DNA from: Oscillatoriaceae cyanobacterium M7585_C2015_266
GTDB taxonomy: Bacteria; Cyanobacteriota; Cyanobacteriia; Cyanobacteriales; Oscillatoriaceae
Length of the DNA stretch: 64,000 nt
Direction: 5' to 3'
Assembly: GCA_015295835.1 (NCBI GenBank)
Contig: DVEG01000027.1
Coordinates: forward strand, 62,001 to 126,000
Shown here: piece after piece, positions 27,059 through 34,755 of the stretch
How positions within the stretch are numbered: the stretch's first letter is position 1
Layout of the letters: every line of letters begins with the position of its first letter
The notes under the pieces: model-generated
The model's input: only the letters and a program-made list of their open reading frames with translations
Database searches by the model: none
What the model was told of the DNA's origin: nothing
Position numbers and translations under genes: made by a program

Positions 27059-27931
27059 ATGCGCGTACTCGTAACGATTCCCCATTTTTTTAATCCCCAA
27101 GGAGGGGGGAAATATGGCTCGCTTAGTAGTGATCCTCTGCCGCGCATTTCAGCCTTGAGTCAGTGTCTGCAAGCCTTGCACGGCACTTACTCTCGTTCTG
27201 GGCTTTGGTATCGTTATACTGATAAGCTTTATACTTTTCCTGCTAATGAAGCTACTTCTGTTGATATTGACGTTATTATTTGTACTACAAAAAATTTCCA
27301 CCTTCTCGATAGGCTACCTGTTCCAAAGGAATATTACAAGCATTACCCGACGCATCCTCACGACCCTCTGTTCCTGGGTTTTGAATGTCATGCACTCCTA
27401 AGGGACTGTTTGGGCAATTATGATTACTATTGTTATTTAGAAGATGATTTAATTTTAGATGATCCGCAGTTTTTTACCAAGCTTGCTTGGTTTAATTCTC
27501 ATGTTGGAGATCAAGCTGTCTTACAGCCTAATCGATATGAATTGGTTACTAAGGATACAATTAAGAAAGTTTACATAGACCCGGATTTGATTCTGAAAAC
27601 AGGACGCGCTCGCCAGTTTGCTCACTATCAAGCAGAAAATTCTACCCTAACTGGAATGGTTATGGGGCAGCCCATTTTATTTAAGTGGGCTGAAAATCCT
27701 CATTCTGGCTGTTTTTTTCTCAATCACCGACAGATGGAGTATTGGGCAAAACAGGATTATTTTCTCGATCGCGAAAGTCGATTTTTTGGACCTCTTGAAA
27801 GTGCCGCTACCCTCGGTTTAATGCGGACTTTTCGCGTTTATAAACCTGCTCGTAAAAATGCTAGTTTTTTGGAAATTAAACATTTCGGTGATGCTTGGAG
27901 TCAAAAAATATATTACTCTATATTCTTTTAG
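27059..27931 (+). CDS. EDD-motif protein, putative glycosyltransferase (paralogue A)
   Basis: A 290-residue protein, clearly paralogous to the one at 29115. Shared elements: an R-(I/V)-L-x-T-I start, (F/Y)-N-P near 11-13, I-D-(I/V)-x-I-C-T-T near 70-77, G-F-E-C-x-A-L-L-R-D near 107-116, Y-D-Y-Y-C-Y-L-E128-D-D-L-I-L, Q-P-N-R-Y-E near 156-161, H-S-G-C-(F/Y)-F-L-N and F-x-G-P-L-E-S-A-A-T-L-G. The E-D-D triad after a hydrophobic strand looks like the metal-binding site of a GT-A glycosyltransferase; I do not recognise a named family. No signal peptide or membrane helix. It is divergent from the secretion operon, 98 bp away, so the regulatory region may be shared. Confidence 0.7.
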   Translation: MRVLVTIPHFFNPQGGGKYGSLSSDPLPRISALSQCLQALHGTYSRSGLWYRYTDKLYTFPANEATSVDIDVIICTTKNFHLLDRLPVPKEYYKHYPTHPHDPLFLGFECHALLRDCLGNYDYYCYLEDDLILDDPQFFTKLAWFNSHVGDQAVLQPNRYELVTKDTIKKVYIDPDLILKTGRARQFAHYQAENSTLTGMVMGQPILFKWAENPHSGCFFLNHRQMEYWAKQDYFLDRESRFFGPLESAATLGLMRTFRVYKPARKNASFLEIKHFGDAWSQKIYYSIFF

Positions 27932-27959
27932 TTTTTCCATAGAACAGAAAAACATAAAA

Positions 27960-28715
27960 TCAGCGAACAGGATTAGTGGAGGGCGCTCGCTCTATAACCA
28001 CTTGTTTAATTTTCTGAACTTCTTCTTGTAGCCAGTTTTCAAATAATTCGTCGATCATCTGTCGTCGAGTAGCTTCATCTAATTTAGCAGGGATAAACTT
28101 TTCCAGACGTATGATCACATACCAATCGGCAAGTGGACGAGGTGGCCATAGTTGTCCAGGCTGACTGACGGAGAGGAGTTTAGCAATAGCGGGATGGGGC
28201 TGAGACAGGGGAACTGGCCCTAGTAGTCCACCGGTGCGGGATTCTGGTCCTTGAGAGTATTCTCTTGCCAGTTCAGCAAAAGACTGTTCACCTTCTTGAA
28301 TGCGATAATAGAGTTCCTGAGCAAGTCCCGGATCTTGGGTGCGAATCAGAGAGTAGACAACTTGATCCAAGCTCCCTTTACGTTTGAGAAAATAGGATTC
28401 TACTTTAGGAGAAAAGGTTGCTATTTTAAATTTATCAATTAATAATGGTCTAAGTAGTTGTTCCTCTAGTTGTTCTAAGGTGAGACACTGACTTTGCAGC
28501 CAGGAAAAGAGGGCTTGTTCAGAAGGCAATTGACGCTGTTGGCAAAACTGTTTGAGGGCATTTTGACGTTCTTCCTCGGTGCAAGTGAAGTCAGCGATCG
28601 CGCTATCAAGAATAATACCGCGTATAAATTGTGGCATCAACTGATAGCGTGTTAAAAGTGCCGGTATTTCGTGGCATTGAATAATTTTGTCGCCGAATTT
28701 AAAAACTTCTGTCAT
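27960..28715 (-). CDS. PpiC/SurA-type peptidyl-prolyl isomerase
   Basis: A 251-residue protein with an N-terminal SurA-like helical part (about 1-115) and a parvulin-like domain (about 117-210: F-A-E-L-A-R-E-Y-S-Q-G-P-E-S-R-T-G-G-L-L-G-P-V then L-S-V-S-Q-P-G-Q-L). No signal peptide is visible, so it probably acts in the cytoplasm or is exported by another route. Such genes accompany type I secretion loci in cyanobacteria, suggesting a chaperone role for the RTX substrate; that is inference. The ATG at 28715 follows GGAG. It is paralogous to the gene at 57641-58405. Confidence 0.82.
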   Translation of the reverse strand: MTEVFKFGDKIIQCHEIPALLTRYQLMPQFIRGIILDSAIADFTCTEEERQNALKQFCQQRQLPSEQALFSWLQSQCLTLEQLEEQLLRPLLIDKFKIATFSPKVESYFLKRKGSLDQVVYSLIRTQDPGLAQELYYRIQEGEQSFAELAREYSQGPESRTGGLLGPVPLSQPHPAIAKLLSVSQPGQLWPPRPLADWYVIIRLEKFIPAKLDEATRRQMIDELFENWLQEEVQKIKQVVIERAPSTNPVR

Positions 28716-29114
28716 TTCAGCTCTCCAGCGGTTTCTGATTACTGCCCTTCTAGACCGAAGGTTGCGCCCTTTTGGCCAATTTGGAGCCTAGTCGTCGCCT
28801 AACAAAAAACCTCAGCCTTTATCTTAGAATATCATTCTAATAATCTGCTAAAATCAGTTATAGGTATTCTAAGCATATTATTTGTAAATTTTAATTAAAC
28901 TTATTAAAATAATTATAAAGCTATCTTTAAAATTATCAACGCCATACAAAATACTTTCCGAAAGTAAAACAGCTGCCTTCTAATTAAAAACCAGCCTTTA
29001 ATTCCGTTCTCTCAGCTATCCCTGTAAAATCGTACCGACTCATATCTATATTTCCTCAATGTACCTTCAGAGTATCGCATTTTTTTCTACTCAACAACCA
29101 CAACAATATCAAAT
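28716..29114. other. 399-bp divergent intergenic region
   Basis: AT-rich DNA between the PpiC gene (minus) and the second EDD protein (plus), so it should carry two promoters. One clear palindrome lies at 28824-28840; a further copy-like motif ATTCTAAG occurs near 28866. No open frame of coding character and no RNA gene was seen. Confidence 0.55.
28824..28840. promoter_or_regulatory. Palindrome TTAGAAT-ATC-ATTCTAA, candidate operator
   Basis: A perfect 7-3-7 inverted repeat about 110 bp upstream of the PpiC start and 275 bp upstream of the EDD protein start. The A/T-rich, short-spaced symmetry is typical of a repressor site. No regulator can be named. Confidence 0.35.
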
Positions 29115-30014
29115 ATGAGAATTTTGTTTACAATTGCCCATTATTACAACCCCAATAGCAATGGACGATACGGTTCTCTCCGAAAAAATCCACGACCCCG
29201 TATCCAAGCCTTAACCGCGAGTATCAGTAGTCTGCACCAGTTGTTTGGAAAATCCCAGTGTATCATTGACATTGGCCAACGGGAGGCTTTACCAGCCAAT
29301 CAGTCTCAGAGTAACGATATAGACATTGTCATATGTACTACCCAAGACCATCATATACTCTCTCAAGTTCCGCTACCTTCGCAAATGTGGAAGCACAATC
29401 CCACCAAAGCCGAGCCGATGCTATTAGGGTTCGAGTGTCAGGCGCTACTGCGAGATAACTTAGGCAAATACGACTACTACTGCTATCTAGAAGACGACCT
29501 AATTTTGCATGATCCCTGGTTTTTTATCAAATTAAACTGGTTTACCAAAGTAACGGGAGACGAAAACCTACTGCAACCCAATCGCTACGAAGTATCCACT
29601 CACGGTGCAGTGCGGAAATGTTATATTGACGGAGATTTATTGCCACGAGTCACAGCCAAATTTCAGAACGTGCAGGAAAAGCCGGAACTGATGGAAAGGA
29701 TTATGGAGACAGCTGTTCCTTTCCGCAGGGCACTCAATCCCCATTCTGGTTGTTACTTTCTCAATGCTCGCCAGATGGAATATTGGGCAGGGCAGTCATA
29801 TTTTTTGGATCGGGATACAAGTTTTATTGGCCCACTGGAGAGTGCAGCCACCTTGGGAGTAATGCGGACATTTAAGATTTACAAGCCCGCTCCCCCACAA
29901 GCTGGATTTCTGGAAATCCAGCACTTTGGTACAGGGTATCTGGGGTTGATTGGTGGGCAAGTTCGTTTATCGGCTGAACTAGCTCTAACACTTGGTGTTA
30001 ATTTGCATATTTAA
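29115..30014 (+). CDS. EDD-motif protein, putative glycosyltransferase (paralogue B)
   Basis: A 299-residue paralogue of the protein at 27059-27931, alignable over almost its full length. It has C-Y-L-E126-D-D-L-I-L and the same conserved blocks (G-F-E-C-Q-A-L-L-R-D, H-S-G-C-Y-F-L-N, F-I-G-P-L-E-S-A-A-T-L-G). The last 20 residues are longer and unrelated. The pair flanks the PpiC gene and precedes the RTX gene, so a role in modifying the exported protein is attractive but unproven. Two hairpins follow the stop codon. Confidence 0.7.
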   Translation: MRILFTIAHYYNPNSNGRYGSLRKNPRPRIQALTASISSLHQLFGKSQCIIDIGQREALPANQSQSNDIDIVICTTQDHHILSQVPLPSQMWKHNPTKAEPMLLGFECQALLRDNLGKYDYYCYLEDDLILHDPWFFIKLNWFTKVTGDENLLQPNRYEVSTHGAVRKCYIDGDLLPRVTAKFQNVQEKPELMERIMETAVPFRRALNPHSGCYFLNARQMEYWAGQSYFLDRDTSFIGPLESAATLGVMRTFKIYKPAPPQAGFLEIQHFGTGYLGLIGGQVRLSAELALTLGVNLHI

Positions 30015-30022
30015 CAAAAAAA

Positions 30023-30042
30023 CCAGGGATTTTTATCCCTGG
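30023..30042. terminator. Bidirectional hairpin terminator after EDD paralogue B
   Basis: Perfect stem CCAGGGAT (30023-30030) and ATCCCTGG (30035-30042) with a 4-nt loop, preceded by a run of A and followed by GTTTTAG. It lies 8 bp past the stop of the plus-strand gene and in line with the convergent RTX gene. Confidence 0.75.
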
Positions 30043-30056
30043 GTTTTAGTTAAATC

Positions 30057-30081
30057 GCTCTAATTGAAATTAGAGCTTTTT
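30057..30081 (+). terminator. Second hairpin terminator, convergent region
   Basis: Perfect 8-bp stem GCTCTAAT (30057-30064) and ATTAGAGC (30069-30076), TGAA tetraloop, followed directly by five T on the plus strand. With the hairpin at 30023 it forms a double terminator. Confidence 0.75.
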
Positions 30082-30102
30082 GAATATGCGATCGAATCAA
30101 CC

Positions 30103-30176
30103 ATAGAGTACGAAGTCGCTACCAGTGATCGTGCCGCTAATAGAGTACGAAGTCGCTACCAGTGATCGTGCCGCTA
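30103..30176. repeat. Perfect 37-bp tandem duplication at the 3' end of the RTX gene
   Basis: The 37-bp unit at 30103-30139 is repeated exactly at 30140-30176. It spans the last codons and stop of the RTX gene on the minus strand. Because 37 is not a multiple of three, the frame stops at the junction (TAG, 30139-30137). The outer copy, read in its own frame, would end S-D-F-V-L-Y-G-stop, so the present protein differs only by losing the final Gly. Confidence 0.9.
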
Positions 30177-31735
30177 AGTTTAAACAATGGCGTACCGTTA
30201 CTGGTATCAGCAGCATTAGGGTCGTAGTAAACCTCATTACCGACCAAACGGATTATAGCTTCATTGGAATTGCCTATAGAGCCTTCACCTGTAACGAATG
30301 CAACTGCATTGCCAGTACCGGTACGAGTCAGATTTGTAAATGCATTTTTTGCGAGGAAAATCTTGTCAGTGCCGCTGACAAAATCTGTGATAGTATCTAG
30401 ACCTAGACTGGGATCTTCGTAATAGAAGCCGTCTGCACCATCTCCACCAGTTAGAATATCACTGCCACCCTGACCAGACAGAATGTCATTGCCAGCGCCA
30501 CCTTGGAGATTATCATCGCCACCCTGACCCACAAGTAGGTCATCGCCAGCGCCACCTTGGAGATTATCATTGCCATCCTGACCATACAGTTTGTCATTGC
30601 CAGCGCCACCGATGAGAGCGTCACCTCCACTGCTGCCATTAAGTACGTCGTCACCATCACCGCCGTCGAGATAGGCTGCAGCGCCAGCAGTTAAAGTGTC
30701 ATTGCCGGCTCCCCCTATGACGATATCGGTACCATCCGTTGTAAATATACTGTCATTACCATCACCACCATCAAGGAGTTGGTAGCCTTCACCGACTAGG
30801 ATGTCATTGCCACCTTCCCCATACATAGCAGTTCCTGGATCTTTGGTAGAGCTGCCTTTAACACCATCCAGGGAATCATTGCCATCACCGCCGAAAAGGG
30901 TATCGGTTGCCATCCCAGCCACTAGGGTGTCATTGCCCAAATCGCCGTATAGGCGATTGTTTCCGCCTTGATTATCCAAGGATATGATTGAGTCGTTGCC
31001 TTTACCACCGTAAAGGTTTGCTTCTGTGCTAGTTATGAGCTTATTGGTAACTTTTTCCAAGATTATGGTGTCATTGCCTTGATTGCCGTAGATGAAGACG
31101 CTTTCTGGGTCAATACCAGAGGTAATGCTGTCGTTGTCGCTGGCTGTCGCTGCTAGGTCAAAATCGCCGAGAATGGTATCTCCGGCACCACCGCCTGTTA
31201 TTGTGTCGGCACCTTTGTCACCAGAGAGTAAATTGCTCGACGAATTGTCAGCTGCCTGGATCGAGTCATTGTCTTGGCCGCCAAAAATGGTGTCTCTGCT
31301 TCCGCCTCCTATGAGAGTGTCTTTCCCTTTGTTGCCATAGATGGAGTTAGCACTTACGGGTGCTCCTGAACCTCCGAGGATGGGATCTAGAGGGGAGGCT
31401 GTAGGTTGTGGAGCCCCACCGACGATACTATCGTTTCCCTCTCCACCGAAGAAGAAATCTGCGCCGACGTTGGTTCCAGTCAGGATGTCGTTGCCTTTTT
31501 CTCCAAATAAAAAGCTTTTTCCTTTGGCGCTTGAGAGGTTGTCGTTGTCCTGACCGCCAAAAAGGGTATCTCTTGGGCCTTGGCCGATGAGTATGTCGTT
31601 TCCTTTGTTGCCGTAAACTAAACTGCCGCCACCGTTGAAGGTTTGGATTAGGTCGTTGCCTTCTAGGGCTAGAACTATATCAGGCCCTTCTAAAAGCTGA
31701 AGTACGTTGTTTTCATCGTTTAGTATTCTCACCAT
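30137..31735 (-). CDS. RTX-type calcium-binding protein, likely type I secreted surface protein
   Basis: A 532-residue protein made almost wholly of G-G-x-G-x-D-x-(L/I)-x nonapeptides (about 23 by eye, residues 20-440), which fold into calcium-bound beta-rolls outside the cell. The C-terminus has D-T-I-T-D-F-V-S-G-T-D-K-I-F-L followed by about 80 residues ending in a hydrophobic cluster, the usual layout of an uncleaved type I secretion signal. No N-terminal signal peptide. The ATG at 31735 follows GAGGAG. No enzymatic domain is present. Size and composition recall oscillin, the RTX-type surface glycoprotein described from the gliding cyanobacterium Phormidium uncinatum; orthology is not claimed. 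The ABC/HlyD pair at 22132-26960 is the obvious exporter. Confidence 0.92.
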   Translation of the reverse strand: MVRILNDENNVLQLLEGPDIVLALEGNDLIQTFNGGGSLVYGNKGNDILIGQGPRDTLFGGQDNDNLSSAKGKSFLFGEKGNDILTGTNVGADFFFGGEGNDSIVGGAPQPTASPLDPILGGSGAPVSANSIYGNKGKDTLIGGGSRDTIFGGQDNDSIQAADNSSSNLLSGDKGADTITGGGAGDTILGDFDLAATASDNDSITSGIDPESVFIYGNQGNDTIILEKVTNKLITSTEANLYGGKGNDSIISLDNQGGNNRLYGDLGNDTLVAGMATDTLFGGDGNDSLDGVKGSSTKDPGTAMYGEGGNDILVGEGYQLLDGGDGNDSIFTTDGTDIVIGGAGNDTLTAGAAAYLDGGDGDDVLNGSSGGDALIGGAGNDKLYGQDGNDNLQGGAGDDLLVGQGGDDNLQGGAGNDILSGQGGSDILTGGDGADGFYYEDPSLGLDTITDFVSGTDKIFLAKNAFTNLTRTGTGNAVAFVTGEGSIGNSNEAIIRLVGNEVYYDPNAADTSNGTPLFKLSGTITGSDFVLY

Positions 31736-32408
31736 GTTTTGGGTTCACTCCTCTGTTGCGCGTCTTAATGATTGTGATAGTAGCAACTACGGCCAATGCC
31801 TGAAACCCTTTAGTTTGAGTTGCGCAGTCGTCTATTCTATCAACCCGCAGCAAGTTTAGCTTACTTTACTATTTGATGTCTAGCCTGTGGGGATTGAAAA
31901 GTCTGGATATGGCTTTCTTCCCTTGTTTTTGTGGAACGCTGCTGTTGTTTGTCAACTGCATGGATTTCAAAGGTTGATGGCCAGATAGTAAGTTCTGCTG
32001 CTTGGGAAGTGAAGTTAAGGTAGTATCATAGAAGACTATTTTTGTCTAGGTGAAGTTTCGGTTGTTTGGAGATAAGGCAAAAAATAGATTTTTCCTTGCT
32101 CCCGCTGTTGATTTAATGAGATTGTTACAAAGTTTACTTTGTTCCCATGTACGAAAGGTGAGCGCGGCAGTAGGTTTTAGCGGTTATTCCCAATAAACGG
32201 AGGTCTACCGATAGAATATGCTCTATGAAGGATTGTAAAACATTGTCAGTGGCATACTTTTGAGGGGCGCCTGTGGTGAAAGCAAGGGTTTGCTTGCTTA
32301 TCACTCTGTTGGCTATCACGGGCTTGCTAGCTCTGGTGCTGTTTACTAATGTAAAATGTCATCCTGAGGACTCAGCGGCAAGAACGCTGGCGCTCGTGTT
32401 GACGAGAT
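31736..32408. other. 673-bp intergenic region between divergent RTX and GT41 genes
   Basis: It should hold the RTX promoter (minus) and the GT41 promoter (plus). A 6-4-6 palindrome, ACAAAG-TTTA-CTTTGT, lies at 32127-32142. A short hydrophobic frame at 32273-32464 (GTG start) overlaps the GT41 start in another frame and has no family likeness. I see no RNA gene or insertion sequence. Confidence 0.5.
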
Positions 32409-34748
32409 GTGAGGCTACCGGAAGTGAATCTAGAGTCGGCTCGAACTTTGTGCAATATCGGTAACCAGTTGAAAGAGGCTGGTAGGCTGGAGGATGCTAT
32501 TAATCACTACCAAAAGGCGCTGCAATTACAACCCGATTGCGTTGAAGCTCTCAATCAGTTGGGGCAGATATATTATCTTCAGGGTAAAGTTGAGGAGGCG
32601 CTTGCTCTCGTTCAACAAGCTATCAAGATTCAGCCGGATTTTGCTGAGGCTTACAAAACTCTGGGGAATTTGTTGCAAGAGCAAGGTAAGATCGAGGCGG
32701 CAATGCGGGCTTACTCGAAGGCGATAGAAATTAAGCCGGATTTGGCAGAAGCTCATGTTAACCTTGGAAATATGTTTTATAAACAAGGGCGGCTCGATGA
32801 AGCGATTGTTGCTTATAAGAAGGCGATCGCTTTTAAACCGGATTTGGCTGGTGGCTATTGGAATCTCGGCAATATTTCAAATCAGCTTGGGCGGATAGAA
32901 GAAGCGAGCGCTTATTGGCAGCGGGCTCTCTCACTTAAACCCGATTTAGGAGGTGCCGAATTTCATCTCAAGTTAGGTAATGTAATGATGCAACTGGGCA
33001 GGTTGGATGAGGCGATAAAAAGCTTTCAACAGGCTCTCTCACTCAACCATGACTTGGCAGAAGCACACGCGAATCTGGGTTTAACACTTCTGCGGCAGGG
33101 CGTTTTACAAGGCGAAATCCCTGGGGATAAATTTAATCTGGCAATAAGCAGTATTTTAAACGCTATAGAGAAAAAACCCAATTATCTTCCTGCCCATCAG
33201 AGTTTGTACAATTTTCTGATCAATCACGGAACCGCTCCCAAGTATTTTTCTGTTTTTAGACAGATAAGCGATCGCTACCTACAAGTAGCTGGAGAAACAG
33301 GTCATATTTTATCCATTCTCTTATTTTTGGACATCTATCTAAAATCTGGATTGCATCAAGCAGCCAAGGAAAAATTCTCGCAGCTAGAAACCGAAATTTA
33401 TCAAAACAATTGCCAGGGTTATAATTTTCTTGAACTTTCCGAACTGCACAGCGTTCTTTTATTTACATCTCCCCATTTTAAAGATGATTTAGCTGCCAAT
33501 AGTAATTTATGGAAATTAATAGCAGGAGAATATAAAAAATCGTTAGCTCAAAAAATAAACACTGACAACAGCCATAATCAGGCAGTCATTCAAAAACATA
33601 ATTCCAGTGAAAGAAAGTTAAAAATAGGCTTCATTTCCAAACACTTTGCAAGACATTCAGTAGGGTGGTGCAGTGCTGACATCATTCGGGAACTATCTCA
33701 AATTACACCTCACTTATATTTGTACTATACGGACAAAATAAAGCCAGATGATCGAAGCAAGATATTTGAAAAAGCAGCGGAAAAAGTATATATACCAGAA
33801 GTAAAATTCGGGAATACCACTACAGAAGCTGTAGAAATATGTAAACAGATATTACAGGATGACTTAGATATATTGGTAGATTTAGATTCCGTAACAGTAC
33901 CGATTCAGGTAGAAATACTCCACAGTAAACCCGCTCCTGTATGTATTTCTTGGTTGGGATTCGAGCCGCCATTTATATCAGAAGAAAATTATTTCCTGAC
34001 TGATTGGCACACTCACCCAGGGGGCACGGAAAAATATTACATAGAGCAATTAGTCAGAATGCCAGACTCATTTGTAGCAGTTTCTGGATTTGCAAGCAAA
34101 CCAGTAAATGCTAAGACACTTCGCAAAGTCTATCGAATTAGCTTGGATCAAATTGTCTATTTGTGCGTGTCGGGTGCTAGCAAGCTAAACAGCGAATTGA
34201 TAGAAGCCCAAGTGAAAATCCTCAAACAAGTGCCAGATAGCTTGTTACTTTACAAAGGTTTAGGGGATGCAGAAGTAATTCGGTTAGCATATAGAAAAGC
34301 TTGTGAATCTCAGGGTGTTGGTTTACATCGAGTGAAAATTATAGAGCGCTCGCCCACAGAAGAGGAACATCGCACCATTTACCAAATCGCAGATGTACTT
34401 TTAGATTCCTATCCATACAATGGTTGTACTCAAAGCCTAGAAGCGTTGTGGTTTAATTTGCCAATTGTAACTCGTGTAGGAGAGCAAGGGTTGGCTCGGA
34501 TGGGGTATTCCTTTTTAAAAACTTTAGGAATTGAGGCGGGAATTGCTCAGTCTTGGGAAGAGTATGTCTCTTGGGGAATTCGATTGGGGCAGGATGCGGC
34601 TTTGAGGCAAGAGGTTCGAGAAAAATTAGTAAAATCCAAGCATTTAGATTCTCTGGCACCGTTATGGAATCCGAAAAAGTTTGCTGCCGATATGTATGCA
34701 GTGTTTGATAAACTTTTAGCCAAAAAGAATAGCGAGCGCTCTTCCTAA
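32409..34748 (+). CDS. TPR-domain GT41 glycosyltransferase (SPINDLY/OGT-like)
   Basis: A 779-residue protein. The N-terminal 235 residues carry six to seven TPR units (A-x-x-x-x-G-(N/R)-x-x-x-x-x-G-(R/K)-x-x-E-A-I). The C-terminal part (about 395-775) is of O-GlcNAc/O-fucose transferase type: K-I-G-F-I-S-K-H-F-A-R-H-S-V-G-W near 398-413, A-P-V-C-I-S-W-L-G-F near 508-517, and L-D-S-Y-P-Y-N-G-C-T-Q-S-L-E-A-L-W near 663-679. It would modify Ser/Thr of proteins from a nucleotide sugar in the cytoplasm. The start is GTG at 32409; GTG at 32424 with GAGG 9 nt upstream is an alternative. Its nearness to the RTX gene suggests a possible substrate. Confidence 0.88.
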   Translation: MRLPEVNLESARTLCNIGNQLKEAGRLEDAINHYQKALQLQPDCVEALNQLGQIYYLQGKVEEALALVQQAIKIQPDFAEAYKTLGNLLQEQGKIEAAMRAYSKAIEIKPDLAEAHVNLGNMFYKQGRLDEAIVAYKKAIAFKPDLAGGYWNLGNISNQLGRIEEASAYWQRALSLKPDLGGAEFHLKLGNVMMQLGRLDEAIKSFQQALSLNHDLAEAHANLGLTLLRQGVLQGEIPGDKFNLAISSILNAIEKKPNYLPAHQSLYNFLINHGTAPKYFSVFRQISDRYLQVAGETGHILSILLFLDIYLKSGLHQAAKEKFSQLETEIYQNNCQGYNFLELSELHSVLLFTSPHFKDDLAANSNLWKLIAGEYKKSLAQKINTDNSHNQAVIQKHNSSERKLKIGFISKHFARHSVGWCSADIIRELSQITPHLYLYYTDKIKPDDRSKIFEKAAEKVYIPEVKFGNTTTEAVEICKQILQDDLDILVDLDSVTVPIQVEILHSKPAPVCISWLGFEPPFISEENYFLTDWHTHPGGTEKYYIEQLVRMPDSFVAVSGFASKPVNAKTLRKVYRISLDQIVYLCVSGASKLNSELIEAQVKILKQVPDSLLLYKGLGDAEVIRLAYRKACESQGVGLHRVKIIERSPTEEEHRTIYQIADVLLDSYPYNGCTQSLEALWFNLPIVTRVGEQGLARMGYSFLKTLGIEAGIAQSWEEYVSWGIRLGQDAALRQEVREKLVKSKHLDSLAPLWNPKKFAADMYAVFDKLLAKKNSERSS

Positions 34749-34755
34749 ATCTTTC

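Noticed and set aside
30451-31590. Repeat array resembling CRISPR or tandem DNA repeats
   Set aside because: The periodicity comes from RTX nonapeptide codons; units vary and there are no spacers between identical repeats.
32134-32319. Short minus-strand frame as a transposase remnant
   Set aside because: 61 codons without DDE or Rep motifs, and no inverted repeats or target duplication around it.
32273-32464. Short hydrophobic frame upstream of the TPR-GT41 gene
   Set aside because: 63 codons, no ribosome site or family likeness, and it overlaps the GT41 start in another frame. Composition looks like chance.
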